Origin: CAVOJY01 sp963696405
GTDB lineage: Bacteria > Chloroflexota > Limnocylindria > Limnocylindrales > CSP1-4
NCBI GenBank assembly: GCA_963696405.1
Contig: CAVOJY010000005.1
Span: 434,001-498,000, forward strand
Direction: 5' to 3'
Length of the DNA stretch: 64,000 bases
The translations under genes were made by a program, and so were the position numbers. The number at the start of each line of letters is the position of its first letter. Positions within the stretch are counted from its first letter, which is position 1. This document shows positions 1 through 8,381 of this stretch, in pieces. The notes beneath the pieces are model-generated. The model saw only the letters and a list, made by a program, of their open reading frames with translations, was not told the DNA's origin and ran no database searches.

Positions 1-1
1 C

Positions 2-766
2 GTCATCGGGGCCGTTGGCCTCGCGACCTGCTTCTTCATCAACGCCGCGAGCTTCGTCGCCGTCATCGCGAGTCTCCTGCTCATGCGCGAGGGGGAACTG
101 CGGCCGTTTGTCGCCCAGCGCGTCGAGCGGACCGTCGGGGCGGTGGTGGAGAACCTGGCCGAGGGGCTCCGCTACGTCCGCCGCACCCGGGTCGTCCTGC
201 TCGCCGTGGTCGTGGTCGGCCTCGTGTCGATGTTCGGGATGAACTTCACGGTGATCATGCCGGTCCTCGCCCGGGACGTCCTGGGGACCGGGGCTTCCGG
301 CCTCGGCTTCCTCATGGCCGCGACCGGCGTCGGCTCGGTGGCCTCCGCCCTGTCCATTGCCTATCTCGGCCGCCCCTCACCGCGCTTCATCCTGGCGGGC
401 GCAGCGATCGCGGGGATCCTGGAGATCGCCGTCGCCTTCGTCCGCTCCTTCCCCCTTGCACTCGTGTGCGCGGCAGGCATCGGCGCCGGCGCCATCGGCA
501 TGGCGGCCACCGCCAACACGACCATCCAGCTGGCGGTACCCGATGAGCTTCGCGGCCGCGCCATGAGCGTCTTCACGACCGTCTTCACCGGGACCGCGCC
601 GTTCGGCGGGTTGTTGATCGGCGCGGTGATCTCCCAGTACGGGGCGCCGGCTGCGTTCGTCTTCGGCGGGAGCGCGTCGCTGGTGGTGGCCGCGGTCGCG
701 TACCTCGTCTCGCGCCCCTGGCTCCGGACCGCCCTCGCGCCGCGGATCAGCTCGACGCGGGCCTGA
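2..766 (+). CDS. MFS transporter, C-terminal part (5' truncated by window)
   Basis: The frame is already open at base 2 (VIGAVGLATCFFINAASF...), so the gene starts upstream of the window and the ATG at 83 is internal. About 254 residues remain, with at least five hydrophobic segments. The pattern (FFINAASFVAVI, a basic cytoplasmic loop, VVLLAVVVVGLVSMFGMNF, PDELRGRAMSVFTTVF) is typical of the second half of enterobactin-exporter-like MFS_3 proteins. The PDELRGRAMS stretch is the usual cytoplasmic motif of this branch. Function is inferred as proton-driven export of a small molecule; the substrate cannot be read. Its 3' end overlaps the convergent photolyase gene by 20 nt. Confidence 0.85.
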   Translation, partial: VIGAVGLATCFFINAASFVAVIASLLLMREGELRPFVAQRVERTVGAVVENLAEGLRYVRRTRVVLLAVVVVGLVSMFGMNFTVIMPVLARDVLGTGASGLGFLMAATGVGSVASALSIAYLGRPSPRFILAGAAIAGILEIAVAFVRSFPLALVCAAGIGAGAIGMAATANTTIQLAVPDELRGRAMSVFTTVFTGTAPFGGLLIGAVISQYGAPAAFVFGGSASLVVAAVAYLVSRPWLRTALAPRISSTRA

Positions 767-2198
767 TGGATCGGTAGGCGAACAGGGCGCGTTCTCGCGC
801 CGCGGCATGATCCACGATGGGAGGCGGGTAGTCCTGCCCGATGATGCACCCGGCCCGGCGCTGCGCTTCCGGCGGCATCGTCCAGGGGGCATGCACAGAC
901 CGGGCCGGAACCCGCGCCAGCTCCGGCACCCAGCGCCGCACGTAGTCGCCGTCGGGGTCGAAACGCTCGCCCTGGGCCACGGGGTTGAAGATGCGGAAGT
1001 AGGGCTGGGCGTCCGTCCCGGTCGAAGCTGCCCACTGCCAGCCGCCGTTGTTGCTGGCGAGGTCGCCGTCCACGAGGTGAGCCATGAAGTGCGCCTCGCC
1101 CAAGCGCCAGTCGATGAGCAGGTCCTTTGCCAGGAACGATGCCACGATCATCCGCGCGCGGTTCGGCATCCAGCCCGTTGCCCGAAGCTGGCGCATCGCG
1201 GCATCGACTACCGGGTACCCGGTGCGGCCGTCGGTCCACGCGGCAAAGGCCTCCGAGTCCTCGCGCCAGGGCACCGCGTCGTACACGGGGCGGAACGAGC
1301 CGCGGGCGGCATGCGGCCAGTGCCACAGCACGTGGGCGTAGAAGTCGCGCCAGCACAACTCGCTCGCATAGACGCGCGGGCCGTCCCCCGGCGCATCACG
1401 CCGCTCGAGTACCTGATCGCATCGCTCCAGGACCTCGGTCGGCGACAGGAGCCCGAGATGCAGGTCCTGCCCAAGCCGGGACGTGCCTCCCACGGCCAGG
1501 AGATCGCGGCGCTCGGCGTAGCGGGAGAGGCCGGTGGAGGCCCAGCGGTCGAGGCGGGACCGGGCCGCCGCCTCGCCCGGCTCGGGAAGGAGGTCGGAGG
1601 AAGCGGTCGGGGCGGCGAACCCGAGATCGGCGAGTGATGGCACCGATCCGGGATCCGGAGCGGCCACCGGCACGCGAACCCGCTCCGGCGCCTGGAGCAC
1701 CGCTCGGCGCGGCATCGCGTCCCACGCTCGACGGAACGGCGTGAACACCGAGTACGGCCGCCCTGCGGCGCTCAGGATGCTGCCGGGCTCCGCGACGAGG
1801 GTGCCGGGCAGGACCTGGAACCGGATCCCTCGCGCCGCGAGCGCGGTCGCGACCTCCTCGTCCCGTTGACGTGCGTACGGTCCGGCGTCGCCGCTGGCGT
1901 AGACGGCCTCCGCACCAACCTCGCTCGCGACGGCGGACACGGCCTCGGCGGGCCGGCCTCGCCGCAGCCAGAGGTCCCCATCTCGAGCCCGGAGGTCGCC
2001 GCGCAGGCCCGCCAGCGACCCGAGGAGAAACCACGCCCGGTTCGCCGACGCGAAACGGCCGCGCAGCAGAACGTCGTCGAAGACGAAGAGCGGCAGGACC
2101 TCGTCCGCGGCCGCGAGGGCGGCGGTGAGGGCGGGATGGTCGTGGAGGCGAAGGTCGCGTCGGAACCAGGCGATCGCACGGCTGCCCGGGGCGCTCAT
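747..2198 (-). CDS. phrB: Deoxyribodipyrimidine photolyase (class I)
   Basis: A 483-residue protein, the usual length for class I CPD photolyases. It begins with the N-terminal Rossmann-like antenna domain (AIAWFRRDLRLHDHPAL). The C-terminal FAD domain shows GWMPNRARM and, about residue 375 onward, DGDLASNNGGWQW followed by YFRIFNP. Family knowledge: light-driven, FADH-dependent reversal of cyclobutane pyrimidine dimers in the cytoplasm. Its start codon overlaps the stop of the upstream EamA gene (ATGA), so it is probably co-transcribed with the DNA-repair genes further upstream on the same strand. Its 3' end overlaps the convergent MFS gene. A cryptochrome role cannot be excluded from sequence alone. 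Confidence 0.93.
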   Translation of the reverse strand: MSAPGSRAIAWFRRDLRLHDHPALTAALAAADEVLPLFVFDDVLLRGRFASANRAWFLLGSLAGLRGDLRARDGDLWLRRGRPAEAVSAVASEVGAEAVYASGDAGPYARQRDEEVATALAARGIRFQVLPGTLVAEPGSILSAAGRPYSVFTPFRRAWDAMPRRAVLQAPERVRVPVAAPDPGSVPSLADLGFAAPTASSDLLPEPGEAAARSRLDRWASTGLSRYAERRDLLAVGGTSRLGQDLHLGLLSPTEVLERCDQVLERRDAPGDGPRVYASELCWRDFYAHVLWHWPHAARGSFRPVYDAVPWREDSEAFAAWTDGRTGYPVVDAAMRQLRATGWMPNRARMIVASFLAKDLLIDWRLGEAHFMAHLVDGDLASNNGGWQWAASTGTDAQPYFRIFNPVAQGERFDPDGDYVRRWVPELARVPARSVHAPWTMPPEAQRRAGCIIGQDYPPPIVDHAAARERALFAYRSIRPASS

Positions 2199-3040
2199 GG
2201 CAAGGCGATGAGGACGATGCCGACGAACGCGAGAACGATCCCCGCGACGTGGATCCGCGCCAGCCGTTCCCCGAGGACGAGCCGGGCGAGCACGACCGTC
2301 ACGGCAGGGTACTGCGACGCGATGACGGCCGCGATTCCGACCGATCCCTGGGCGTTCGCCATGAGGAAGAAGGCGTTCCCGCCGATGTCAGCGATGCCGG
2401 CTCCGGCCATGAGCCGCGAGGCCTCGCGCCGGACCGCACCCAGCCGGCGCAGCACGAGAGCGGCCGCAACGGCCAGGAACGTGGCCATCGAGCGGCTTGC
2501 GACAATCGGCCACCAGGTCTCCACGCCCGCGGAGGCGGCCTGGTCCATGCACAGGAAGTAGCCCCCGAACCCGACGCCGGAGATCACCGCGAGCCCCAGC
2601 CCGCCACGCCCCAGGCCCTGGTCCTCGGCGGGGCGGGAGACGAGCACGACCGCGAGCAGCGCCACCCCGACGCCGGCCATGTCGGTGACCGTGGGCTGAT
2701 CGCCGGTGAGGAGCCCGACCACCAGCGGCATGCTCGCGCCGATGAGGGCGGCGAGCGGGGCGACCAGGCCCATGGCTCCCACCGCCAGGGCCCGGTAGAA
2801 GGCGACGACCCCGATGACCCCCGACACCCCGGCGGCACCAGCCCAGGCCAGCCCGAGCGGCGCCGGGACCGTCTCTCGCATGACGAGCGCCATGAGGAGA
2901 ACGAAGACGAGCCCGGCGGCCTCGGCGACGATCGTGGTGGTGAGGGCGGACGCGCGCCGGCTCGCGAGGCCGGCCGCGAAGTCGCCGACGCCCCAGCTGG
3001 TGGCGGAGATGAGGCCGAAGAAGACCCCGACGAGGGTCAG
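2195..3040 (-). CDS. EamA/DMT-family transporter
   Basis: The first ATG (2893) gives only 232 residues, but the same frame reads upstream through a good first membrane helix (TLVGVFFGLISATSWGVGDF) to a CTG at 3040. That CTG overlaps the stop of the preceding ATPase gene, giving 281 residues. This equals the normal length for a ten-helix protein with two EamA repeats. The second repeat is visible (GIADIGGNAFFLMANAQGS, VLGERLARIHVAGIVLAF). Such proteins are inner-membrane exporters of amino acids or other metabolites; the substrate is unknown. The stop overlaps the photolyase start. The CTG start is an inference; the shorter ATG form would lack helices one and two. Confidence 0.75.
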   Translation of the reverse strand: MTLVGVFFGLISATSWGVGDFAAGLASRRASALTTTIVAEAAGLVFVLLMALVMRETVPAPLGLAWAGAAGVSGVIGVVAFYRALAVGAMGLVAPLAALIGASMPLVVGLLTGDQPTVTDMAGVGVALLAVVLVSRPAEDQGLGRGGLGLAVISGVGFGGYFLCMDQAASAGVETWWPIVASRSMATFLAVAAALVLRRLGAVRREASRLMAGAGIADIGGNAFFLMANAQGSVGIAAVIASQYPAVTVVLARLVLGERLARIHVAGIVLAFVGIVLIALP

Positions 3041-5483
3041 TCGACCGCCCGGGGACCTGGCGTGTCCCCGCCCCCGTCCCCGTCGTTGGAACCGGTCGGG
3101 CCCTCTGCAGGGTCAAGGGTCGCGGACTCGGCAGCAGGGGGAGCCGACTCGTCGACGATCGCAGTCTCGGCTTCCGCGGGGAAGACATCACGCGCCACGA
3201 CCGAGGCCTCCGGCACTGCGCCCTCGTCGGCGGTCGCCCCGGCGATCCCGTCGACCGCTGGTGCACCCCCGGTTGCCGCGTCGCCTGCGCCCGAGTCGCC
3301 TGCGTCCGAGCCGCCTGCGTCCGCCGCCGGCACTGCGGCGACGCTCGCCTCCCCCTCTGGGGCTCGCGAGGACCCGCTGCGCCCCGGTCCCGGCAGGACC
3401 ACCACCGCGTCCGCCGCCGCGTCGTACCGGCTCGACGCCGTGAGGTAGATCACCTGGTGCTCCGCGCTCAGCTCCCGCAGCACGCGAAGGGCGCGGACCG
3501 CCCGCTCGTCATCGAACGTGACGAAGGGGTCATCGAGCACGAGCGGTGGCCGCCGCTCCTGCGTGAGCAAGCGGACAAGCGCGAGCCGGGCTGCCATGTA
3601 CACCTGGTCGAGCGTTCCCTCGGACAGCGTCCGTGCATCGACCCAGCCCTCGCGCTCGCCCGACCACACGCTGATCGCGAGGGTCTCCTCGTCCGCCCGG
3701 ACCTGCGCATACCGGCCGCCGGTCACGCGGGCGAGGTCCCGGCCCATGCGCTCCTCGAGGAAGCGGGCCGCCCGGCGGGTCGTCACCCGCTCGGCCTCGC
3801 GAAGCGCGCTGAGCGCGCCGGCAAGCACCCGGTGCCGGCGCTCGACCCCTTCCTGCCGGTCGCGCGCCGCCGCAAGCGTCTCGACGCTCACCGCCACGGC
3901 CTCGGCGTCGGCCGGGTTGCTCGCCACCCGGACCTCGGCGGCGATGACCGCGTCCCGCACCCGGGCCCGTGCGGCTTCGTCGTCCCGGACGGCTGCCGTC
4001 GCGGCGTCCAGGCGCTGGCGAGGATCGACGCCCAGTTCGCCGGTCGCCGTGAACGCCCGGCGGGCCTCCTCGGCCTCCGCCGCCGCGCGTGTCTCCTGGG
4101 CGACCAGCGGTTCGGCCGCCGGCGTGGCACCGACGATGGACGCAAGCTCGGCGCGTGCCTCCTCGAGGTCTTTGGCCAGCTGTTCCTCCGTCGCGAGGAT
4201 CGCCTCCGCACTCGCCGAGTCGGGCGCCCCGAGGCCCTCGAGCTGGGCATCGCGGAACTCCTGGGCCTCTCGAAGCCGATACTCCAGCGTGGAGCGACCG
4301 CGGAGACGCCGCTCGATCTGTTCCTCGCGGAGCTGGTCCAGCCGCTGCGTGTCGGGGACCCGTCGCCGCATCCAGATCGAACCGGCAGCGCACGCGAGGC
4401 CGACGATGGCGACGACGATGAAGAGCGGGCTCGAGGTGAGCGCGACAAGGCCCACGCCGAGCACGGCCAGGACAATCGCCACCAGGGCCAGGACCTGCCA
4501 GCGCGACTCCGGACGCGACACGTCGACATCGGACAGGTCGACCTCGTCGGAGAGGCCTGCACTGCACTCCGCGATCGTCCCGTCCAGCTCGCGAAGGCGG
4601 CCGACGCCGGTGCGGAACACGTCCAGCGGCACCGTCGTCGCGTGGGAGCGGTCCTTCTCTTCGATGGTGCGCTCCAGCTCGACCGCGCGACGCAGGCGGG
4701 CCAGGCGATCGGCGGCCATCCGTGCACTCGCCCTCGAGCCGCACGGCCTCCTCGGCCGCGGCCAGCTCGTCGCGATCGATGTCGAGCTGCGCCTCGACCT
4801 CCGCCAGGGTCGTTCGGGCAGCCGAGAGCGCCTCCTGGTCCGCCGCCAGCCCGGCGAGCGCGGCCTCCCCGCGCGCCACTTCGCTCTCCAGCCTGGAAAC
4901 GTCCGCGGCCGCGCTCCGCAGCGGCGCCGGAGAGGTCTCATCGGTCCCCGTGAGCGCGAGCACAGCGCCCTCCAGGTCGCGCATCCCGCGCGCCGCCTGG
5001 CGGTCGGCGGCACTCATGGCCGCGACGAGCCGGTCACGGAGCGCTGTTTCGTCGCGCGACAGGTCGGTCAGTTCACCCTGCCTGATCGCCGCCGTCGAGC
5101 GGTAGAAGGCGAGGCTGGGCATGCCCGTCAGCTCGCCGAGGAGCGTGTCCACCGACGGAGGGATCGGTGATCGTGTCGTCGCCGAGGCGAAGGTTCGCGA
5201 CCGATCCCTCGGGCCGGAGCTGGCGAACAAGCTGGCCCATGACCCGATCCGCCTCGAAGTCCAGCTCGACGGTGGGCACCGAATCGGACGGCCCGCCCCA
5301 CCGCCGCAGGCTCTCGAGGTCGCCCCCGTCCGCCTCGCCGTAGAGGGCAAGCTCGAGCGCCCGCTCGATCGTCGACTTGCCGGCCTCGTTCGGCCCCCGC
5401 ACCAGCGTCAGGCCGGGCGCGGGCCGCAGCTCGAGCTCGGCGTGCCGGCGGAAGTCGAGCAGTCGCAGCCGGGTGATCCGCAT
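3037..5483 (-). CDS. YhaN/SbcC-like AAA ATPase (frame broken twice)
   Basis: N-terminus MRITRLRLLDFRRHAEL with Walker A GPNEAGKST, coiled-coil arms, a central pair of hydrophobic helices (VLALVAIVLAVLGVGLVAL and LFIVVAIVGLACAAGSIW), the ABC signature LSEGTLDQVYMAARLAL and Walker B PPLVLDDPF. This order matches bacterial YhaN-type relatives of SbcC/Rad50, which pair with a YhaO/SbcD nuclease. The reading frame shifts by one base near 5150 and again near 4725, so an intact product of about 815 residues needs two corrections; conserved sequence continues across both points. The last 100 residues are an Ala/Gly/Asp-rich low-complexity tail. It follows the nuclease gene by 4 nt, implying one DNA double-strand-end processing unit. 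Membrane helices inside the coiled coil set it apart from classical SbcC. Confidence 0.82.
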
Positions 5484-5487
5484 CGTC

Positions 5488-6654
5488 CTAGCCCGGCGGC
5501 GCGGCGACCTGGCCGCCGGCCATGATCATGCGTCCGACACGGAGCATCTCGCGCAGCTCGACGGCCTCGGCGTACTTCCCTTCGGATTCGGCCGCCGCGA
5601 TCCGCTCGTGCATGTCGTGGAGGAAGGCTCCCGCGACGGTGTCGCGAGGCGGCAGGGGATCCGGCGCCAGGGGCGGTACGGACAGGTCGCGGAACCGGAA
5701 CTGGAGGAACGAGCCACCCATGCGCCGGGTCAGCTCGCCTTCGTCCACGCGGAGGTTGTCCGGGCGCGGCCCCGTGAGCCGCACCTCGCAGACGAGATCC
5801 GGGTCGGCATGCGCGGCGATCCTTCCGACAAGGTCGAGGAGCCCGGTCACCTCCGCGGCCTCGATGTCGAGCCGGAGGTAGCGCGTGCGACCCGTGACGC
5901 GGGTCGCGAGGCGAACCCGGTCGGGACCCTCGGCCTCTTCGAGACCGACGAGGAGCGCACGCCCGACACCGTCCCGCATCACCTCGACCGGCTCCGGCGC
6001 GCCGGGGTACGCCCAGGTGGTCGACCCGGCACGCCCCTGCCGGAATCCGTGGGCATGGCCGAGCGCCAGGTAGTCGAAGCCGGAGCCCGCGATGGCGGCC
6101 TCGTCGATCCCGGCTGCGCCGTCCCCGATCCATCCGTCGGGCGTGCGGAGCGAGCCGTGGGCCATCCCGATCCGCCAGCGGACGCTCGCGGCCAGCGAAC
6201 CCGGCACCGCCCCGGAGGCGTCCCGGCTGATGGCGACGTGGCCCTGCACGGACGCGCCGAGCGAGGGGAACGTCACGGACGGGCGGTCGGGGGTGAGGAT
6301 GACGAGGGCGTCGGACCCGCGCTGGAGCCCGGCGAGTGATGGAAGGTCGTAGGTGCGGTAGACCGATCCCGCGTCGTAGACATCGTTGAGCCCCGGAAGG
6401 ATGACCACTCGACAGCCGCCGTCGATCGCGCGCCGCAGGTCGGTGGCCACGCGGCTGACGGTCCGGTGGGGCTGCACGTTCGAGTCGAAGAGGTCGCCAG
6501 CGATCAGGACGAGGTCAACGGACTCCGCGCTGGCCAGTCGCAGGGCGGCCGCGAACGCCGCATGCTGGCGCTCGCGCTGGATCGCCGCCGCCGACCCAAG
6601 GTCGGGATGCCGCGCCCCGAGGTGGATGTCCGCCAGGTGGAGGACGCGGAGCAT
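5488..6654 (-). CDS. YhaO/SbcD-like metallophosphoesterase (DNA repair exonuclease)
   Basis: A 388-residue calcineurin-like phosphoesterase. Readable metal-site motifs are LADIHLG (residues 7-13), IAGDLFDSN (about 52-60), MAHGS (about 163) and LALGHAHG (about 196). A GGAGG ribosome site lies 9 nt before the ATG at 6654. Homologues are Mre11/SbcD-type 3'-5' exonucleases that work with the ATPase encoded 4 nt downstream. The motif that normally reads GNHD, supplying the catalytic histidine, reads PGLND here. Nuclease activity may therefore be altered or lost, and the protein could serve a structural or regulatory role in the complex. Confidence 0.85.
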   Translation of the reverse strand: MLRVLHLADIHLGARHPDLGSAAAIQRERQHAAFAAALRLASAESVDLVLIAGDLFDSNVQPHRTVSRVATDLRRAIDGGCRVVILPGLNDVYDAGSVYRTYDLPSLAGLQRGSDALVILTPDRPSVTFPSLGASVQGHVAISRDASGAVPGSLAASVRWRIGMAHGSLRTPDGWIGDGAAGIDEAAIAGSGFDYLALGHAHGFRQGRAGSTTWAYPGAPEPVEVMRDGVGRALLVGLEEAEGPDRVRLATRVTGRTRYLRLDIEAAEVTGLLDLVGRIAAHADPDLVCEVRLTGPRPDNLRVDEGELTRRMGGSFLQFRFRDLSVPPLAPDPLPPRDTVAGAFLHDMHERIAAAESEGKYAEAVELREMLRVGRMIMAGGQVAAPPG

Positions 6655-6789
6655 GGTTCACGACCTCCCTCTTTCGCCGCGCACAGCCGACCAGAAAGGA
6701 CGGCTCGTCGCCGCAACCCCTGAGGGCATTCTGCCATCCAGTCGCGTCGGCTGTCGCCTCCGTTCGCTGGGGCCTCGCGGGGCCCACGC

Positions 6790-6816
6790 TTGTCGCGTTC
6801 GCGCGAGCGGTGATAC
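6790..6816 (+). promoter_or_regulatory. Putative promoter of zinc-ribbon gene
   Basis: A -35-like TTGTCG (6790-6795) lies 15 nt before a -10-like TGATAC (6811-6816), directly preceding the foldable leader at 6817. The spacer is short, so confidence is limited. Confidence 0.35.
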
Positions 6817-6863
6817 GCTCTGCCCAGCAACCGGAGCGCCCCGGTCTGGGACCTCGGCAGAGC
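6817..6863 (+). promoter_or_regulatory. Foldable 5' leader element
   Basis: Arms GCTCTGCC (6817-6824) and GGCAGAGC (6856-6863) are perfectly complementary. Nested inside are CCAG/CTGG and CCGG/CCGG arms, so the 47 nt can form one long stacked hairpin. It starts where a transcript from the promoter-like sequence just upstream would begin and ends about 130 nt before the zinc-ribbon gene. No known riboswitch family was recognised. Confidence 0.4.
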
Positions 6864-6991
6864 ACCCGGGACGCGCGGCGCCCGGATCCCGACGGATCCC
6901 CTCCCGACGCTACGCGCTGGCGTGCGAGGCCGCCCGGCGGGGACGACCCGGTTGCCGGTTCAAGCCAGGCTGCTCCACGGGAGGCCAACGG
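6864..6991. other. Leader region without a gene
   Basis: This is GC-rich sequence between the hairpin and the zinc-ribbon gene. The GGTTCAAGCC at about 6957 resembles a tRNA T-loop, but no acceptor, D or anticodon arm can be built. No other feature is seen apart from the GGAGG ribosome site near 6981. Confidence 0.4.
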
Positions 6992-7333
6992 GTGCCGTAC
7001 GTCGACCGAACTCTCGTCTGCGCGGATTGCGGGGTCGAGTTCATCCATTCCGCCGCGGACCAGGAGTTCTACGCCCAGAAGGGTTTCACATCCGAACCGC
7101 GCCGCTGCCCGAGCTGTCGGGCCAGCAGGCGAGCGGCTCGCGAGTCCGACGGCTACGACGTCCGCGACATCGGCGGCCCGCGCGGCTACGAGCGGGGCGA
7201 GCGCCCGGCGCGGGAGTACTTCGCGGTGATCTGTTCGCGCTGCGGCAACGCCGCGCAGGTGCCGTTCAAGCCCCGCATGGACCGGCCGGTCTACTGCTCC
7301 GACTGCTTCCGTGCCGTCCAGGCCGAGACGTAG
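6992..7333 (+). CDS. Small double zinc-ribbon protein
   Basis: A 113-residue protein that starts at GTG with a GGAGG ribosome site 7 nt upstream. The first module reads LVCADCGVEFIHSAADQEFY...RCPSCR, matching the probable zinc-ribbon domain (zf_Tbcl type) seen in many bacteria. The second reads FAVICSRCGNAAQVPFKP...VYCSDCF, matching the CxxC-x17-CxxC module. The eight cysteines suggest two structural zinc sites. Its role is unknown; RNA/ribosome or DNA association is a guess from fold alone. The stop codon abuts the last base of the convergent S51 peptidase gene with no gap. Confidence 0.85.
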   Translation: MPYVDRTLVCADCGVEFIHSAADQEFYAQKGFTSEPRRCPSCRASRRAARESDGYDVRDIGGPRGYERGERPAREYFAVICSRCGNAAQVPFKPRMDRPVYCSDCFRAVQAET

Positions 7334-8035
7334 CTACAGGCGGACGACGTCCCCCTCGCGGTAGCGCGAGCGATGGCGGCCGTGCCAGGTGGTGACGCGG
7401 CCGGGACCCATCACCTGCCATACGGCGTCCCGCCCGACCAGCGCCGTGTTCTCGTCGATGCCCAGCACGACACAACCGCGTGGGGCGCGGAGCGCAAACA
7501 GCGCGAGGATCGGTTCCGGCATCGCGTCGTAGTGGGGAGCCACGATCGCGCCCGGGACCAGGCCCATTGCCTGGTCCCAGCGCAGGAAGCGCGGGCGACG
7601 CCGGAATCGGAGGATTCGCTCCCCCATGAACACGGCCCCGGCCGAGCAACCGGCGACAACCGCCCCGCGCCGGTGCGCGTCGGCAATGGCCGCCCCCACG
7701 CGGGTGCCGTCGAGCGTCGCCCTCAGCGCCGACGGCTTTCCCCCGGAGAGGTACACGAGGTCGGCCTCGCCGATCGCCTGGGCCCATGCCGGGTCTTCGG
7801 CGTCCTCGCGCGTCCGCACGAGAACCTGCTCGACCTCGGCGCCCAGCCTGCCGAAGTGCTCGCTCCCCATCTCGGCCCAGCGCAGGAAGACCTCCTCGCC
7901 GTCGGGCACGCTGGCGGTCGGCACGATGGCCACGCGCGGGCGCGGGCAGCCGGTCGCCTCGAGAAGGCAGCGATCGACCTGCTCGAGCGGGCTGGTGAAC
8001 TCACCAGACCCGATAAGCGCCAGGGTCCCCGTCAT
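7334..8035 (-). CDS. Peptidase S51 / cyanophycinase-like protein
   Basis: A 233-residue protein. The nucleophile elbow AGCSAGAVFMG (about residues 112-122) and GIDENTALV (about 195) are the hallmarks of the S51 dipeptidase E/cyanophycinase family, with a class I glutamine-amidotransferase-like fold. The first ATG (8224) is not used: the ATG at 8035 begins the conserved TGTLALIGSGEFT strand. A -10-like TAGACT (8044-8049, minus strand) lies only 8 nt upstream, which fits a nearly leaderless transcript. Likely a cytoplasmic serine peptidase acting on Asp-containing dipeptides or cyanophycin-like material. No cyanophycin synthetase gene is seen here. Confidence 0.85.
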   Translation of the reverse strand: MTGTLALIGSGEFTSPLEQVDRCLLEATGCPRPRVAIVPTASVPDGEEVFLRWAEMGSEHFGRLGAEVEQVLVRTREDAEDPAWAQAIGEADLVYLSGGKPSALRATLDGTRVGAAIADAHRRGAVVAGCSAGAVFMGERILRFRRRPRFLRWDQAMGLVPGAIVAPHYDAMPEPILALFALRAPRGCVVLGIDENTALVGRDAVWQVMGPGRVTTWHGRHRSRYREGDVVRL

Positions 8036-8135
8036 CGCGGCGGAGTCTACCGCGGCCTCGCGGGTGGGGCACGATGGGGCGGCCGGCGCTCCGCCAGGGG
8101 GCGGTCTCGAGCGTGTCGCCGGGCGCGCGCCATCC

Positions 8136-8288
8136 GACATCAACCGTCGGGCGGGCGCCACCACCGGCGCCTGGCCGGGCATCCAGCCCTTTGGCGGATG
8201 GAAGGCCTCCGGCACAACCGGCAAGGCGGGCGGCGGCCTCTACTACCTCCAGCAGTTCATGCGCGAGCAGAGCCAGACGATGTGGACT
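8136..8288 (+). pseudogene. C-terminal remnant of an aldehyde dehydrogenase (P5C dehydrogenase-like)
   Basis: The plus-strand frame reads SDINRRAGATTGAWPGIQPFGGWKASG followed by KAGGGLYYLQQFMREQS (two separate stretches quoted here). This is the conserved carboxy-terminal block of aldehyde dehydrogenases of the 1-pyrroline-5-carboxylate dehydrogenase type (INR..TGA...QPFGG.K.SG..KAGG). Nothing of the NAD domain or the catalytic Cys/Glu is present upstream, where the opposite strand encodes the S51 peptidase. The frame has no stop of its own and by chance stays open into the AOR gene. It is best read as the relic of a deleted gene. Confidence 0.7.
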
Positions 8289-8381
8289 GACGATCGTGGA
8301 CTGAGGGGCGCGCGGGCTAGACTAGGGTGGCCGAGCGTCCCGGTCGGAAAGCGCAGCAGTCCACGCGAGGATGGTCTCACC

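Noticed and set aside
2195..2893. Short form of the EamA transporter starting at ATG 2893
   Set aside because: It would lose the first two membrane helices, which are clearly encoded in the same frame upstream.
6945..6990. tRNA-like T-loop (GGTTCAAGCC) upstream of the zinc-ribbon gene
   Set aside because: The T-stem has mismatches and no acceptor, D or anticodon stems can be formed around it.
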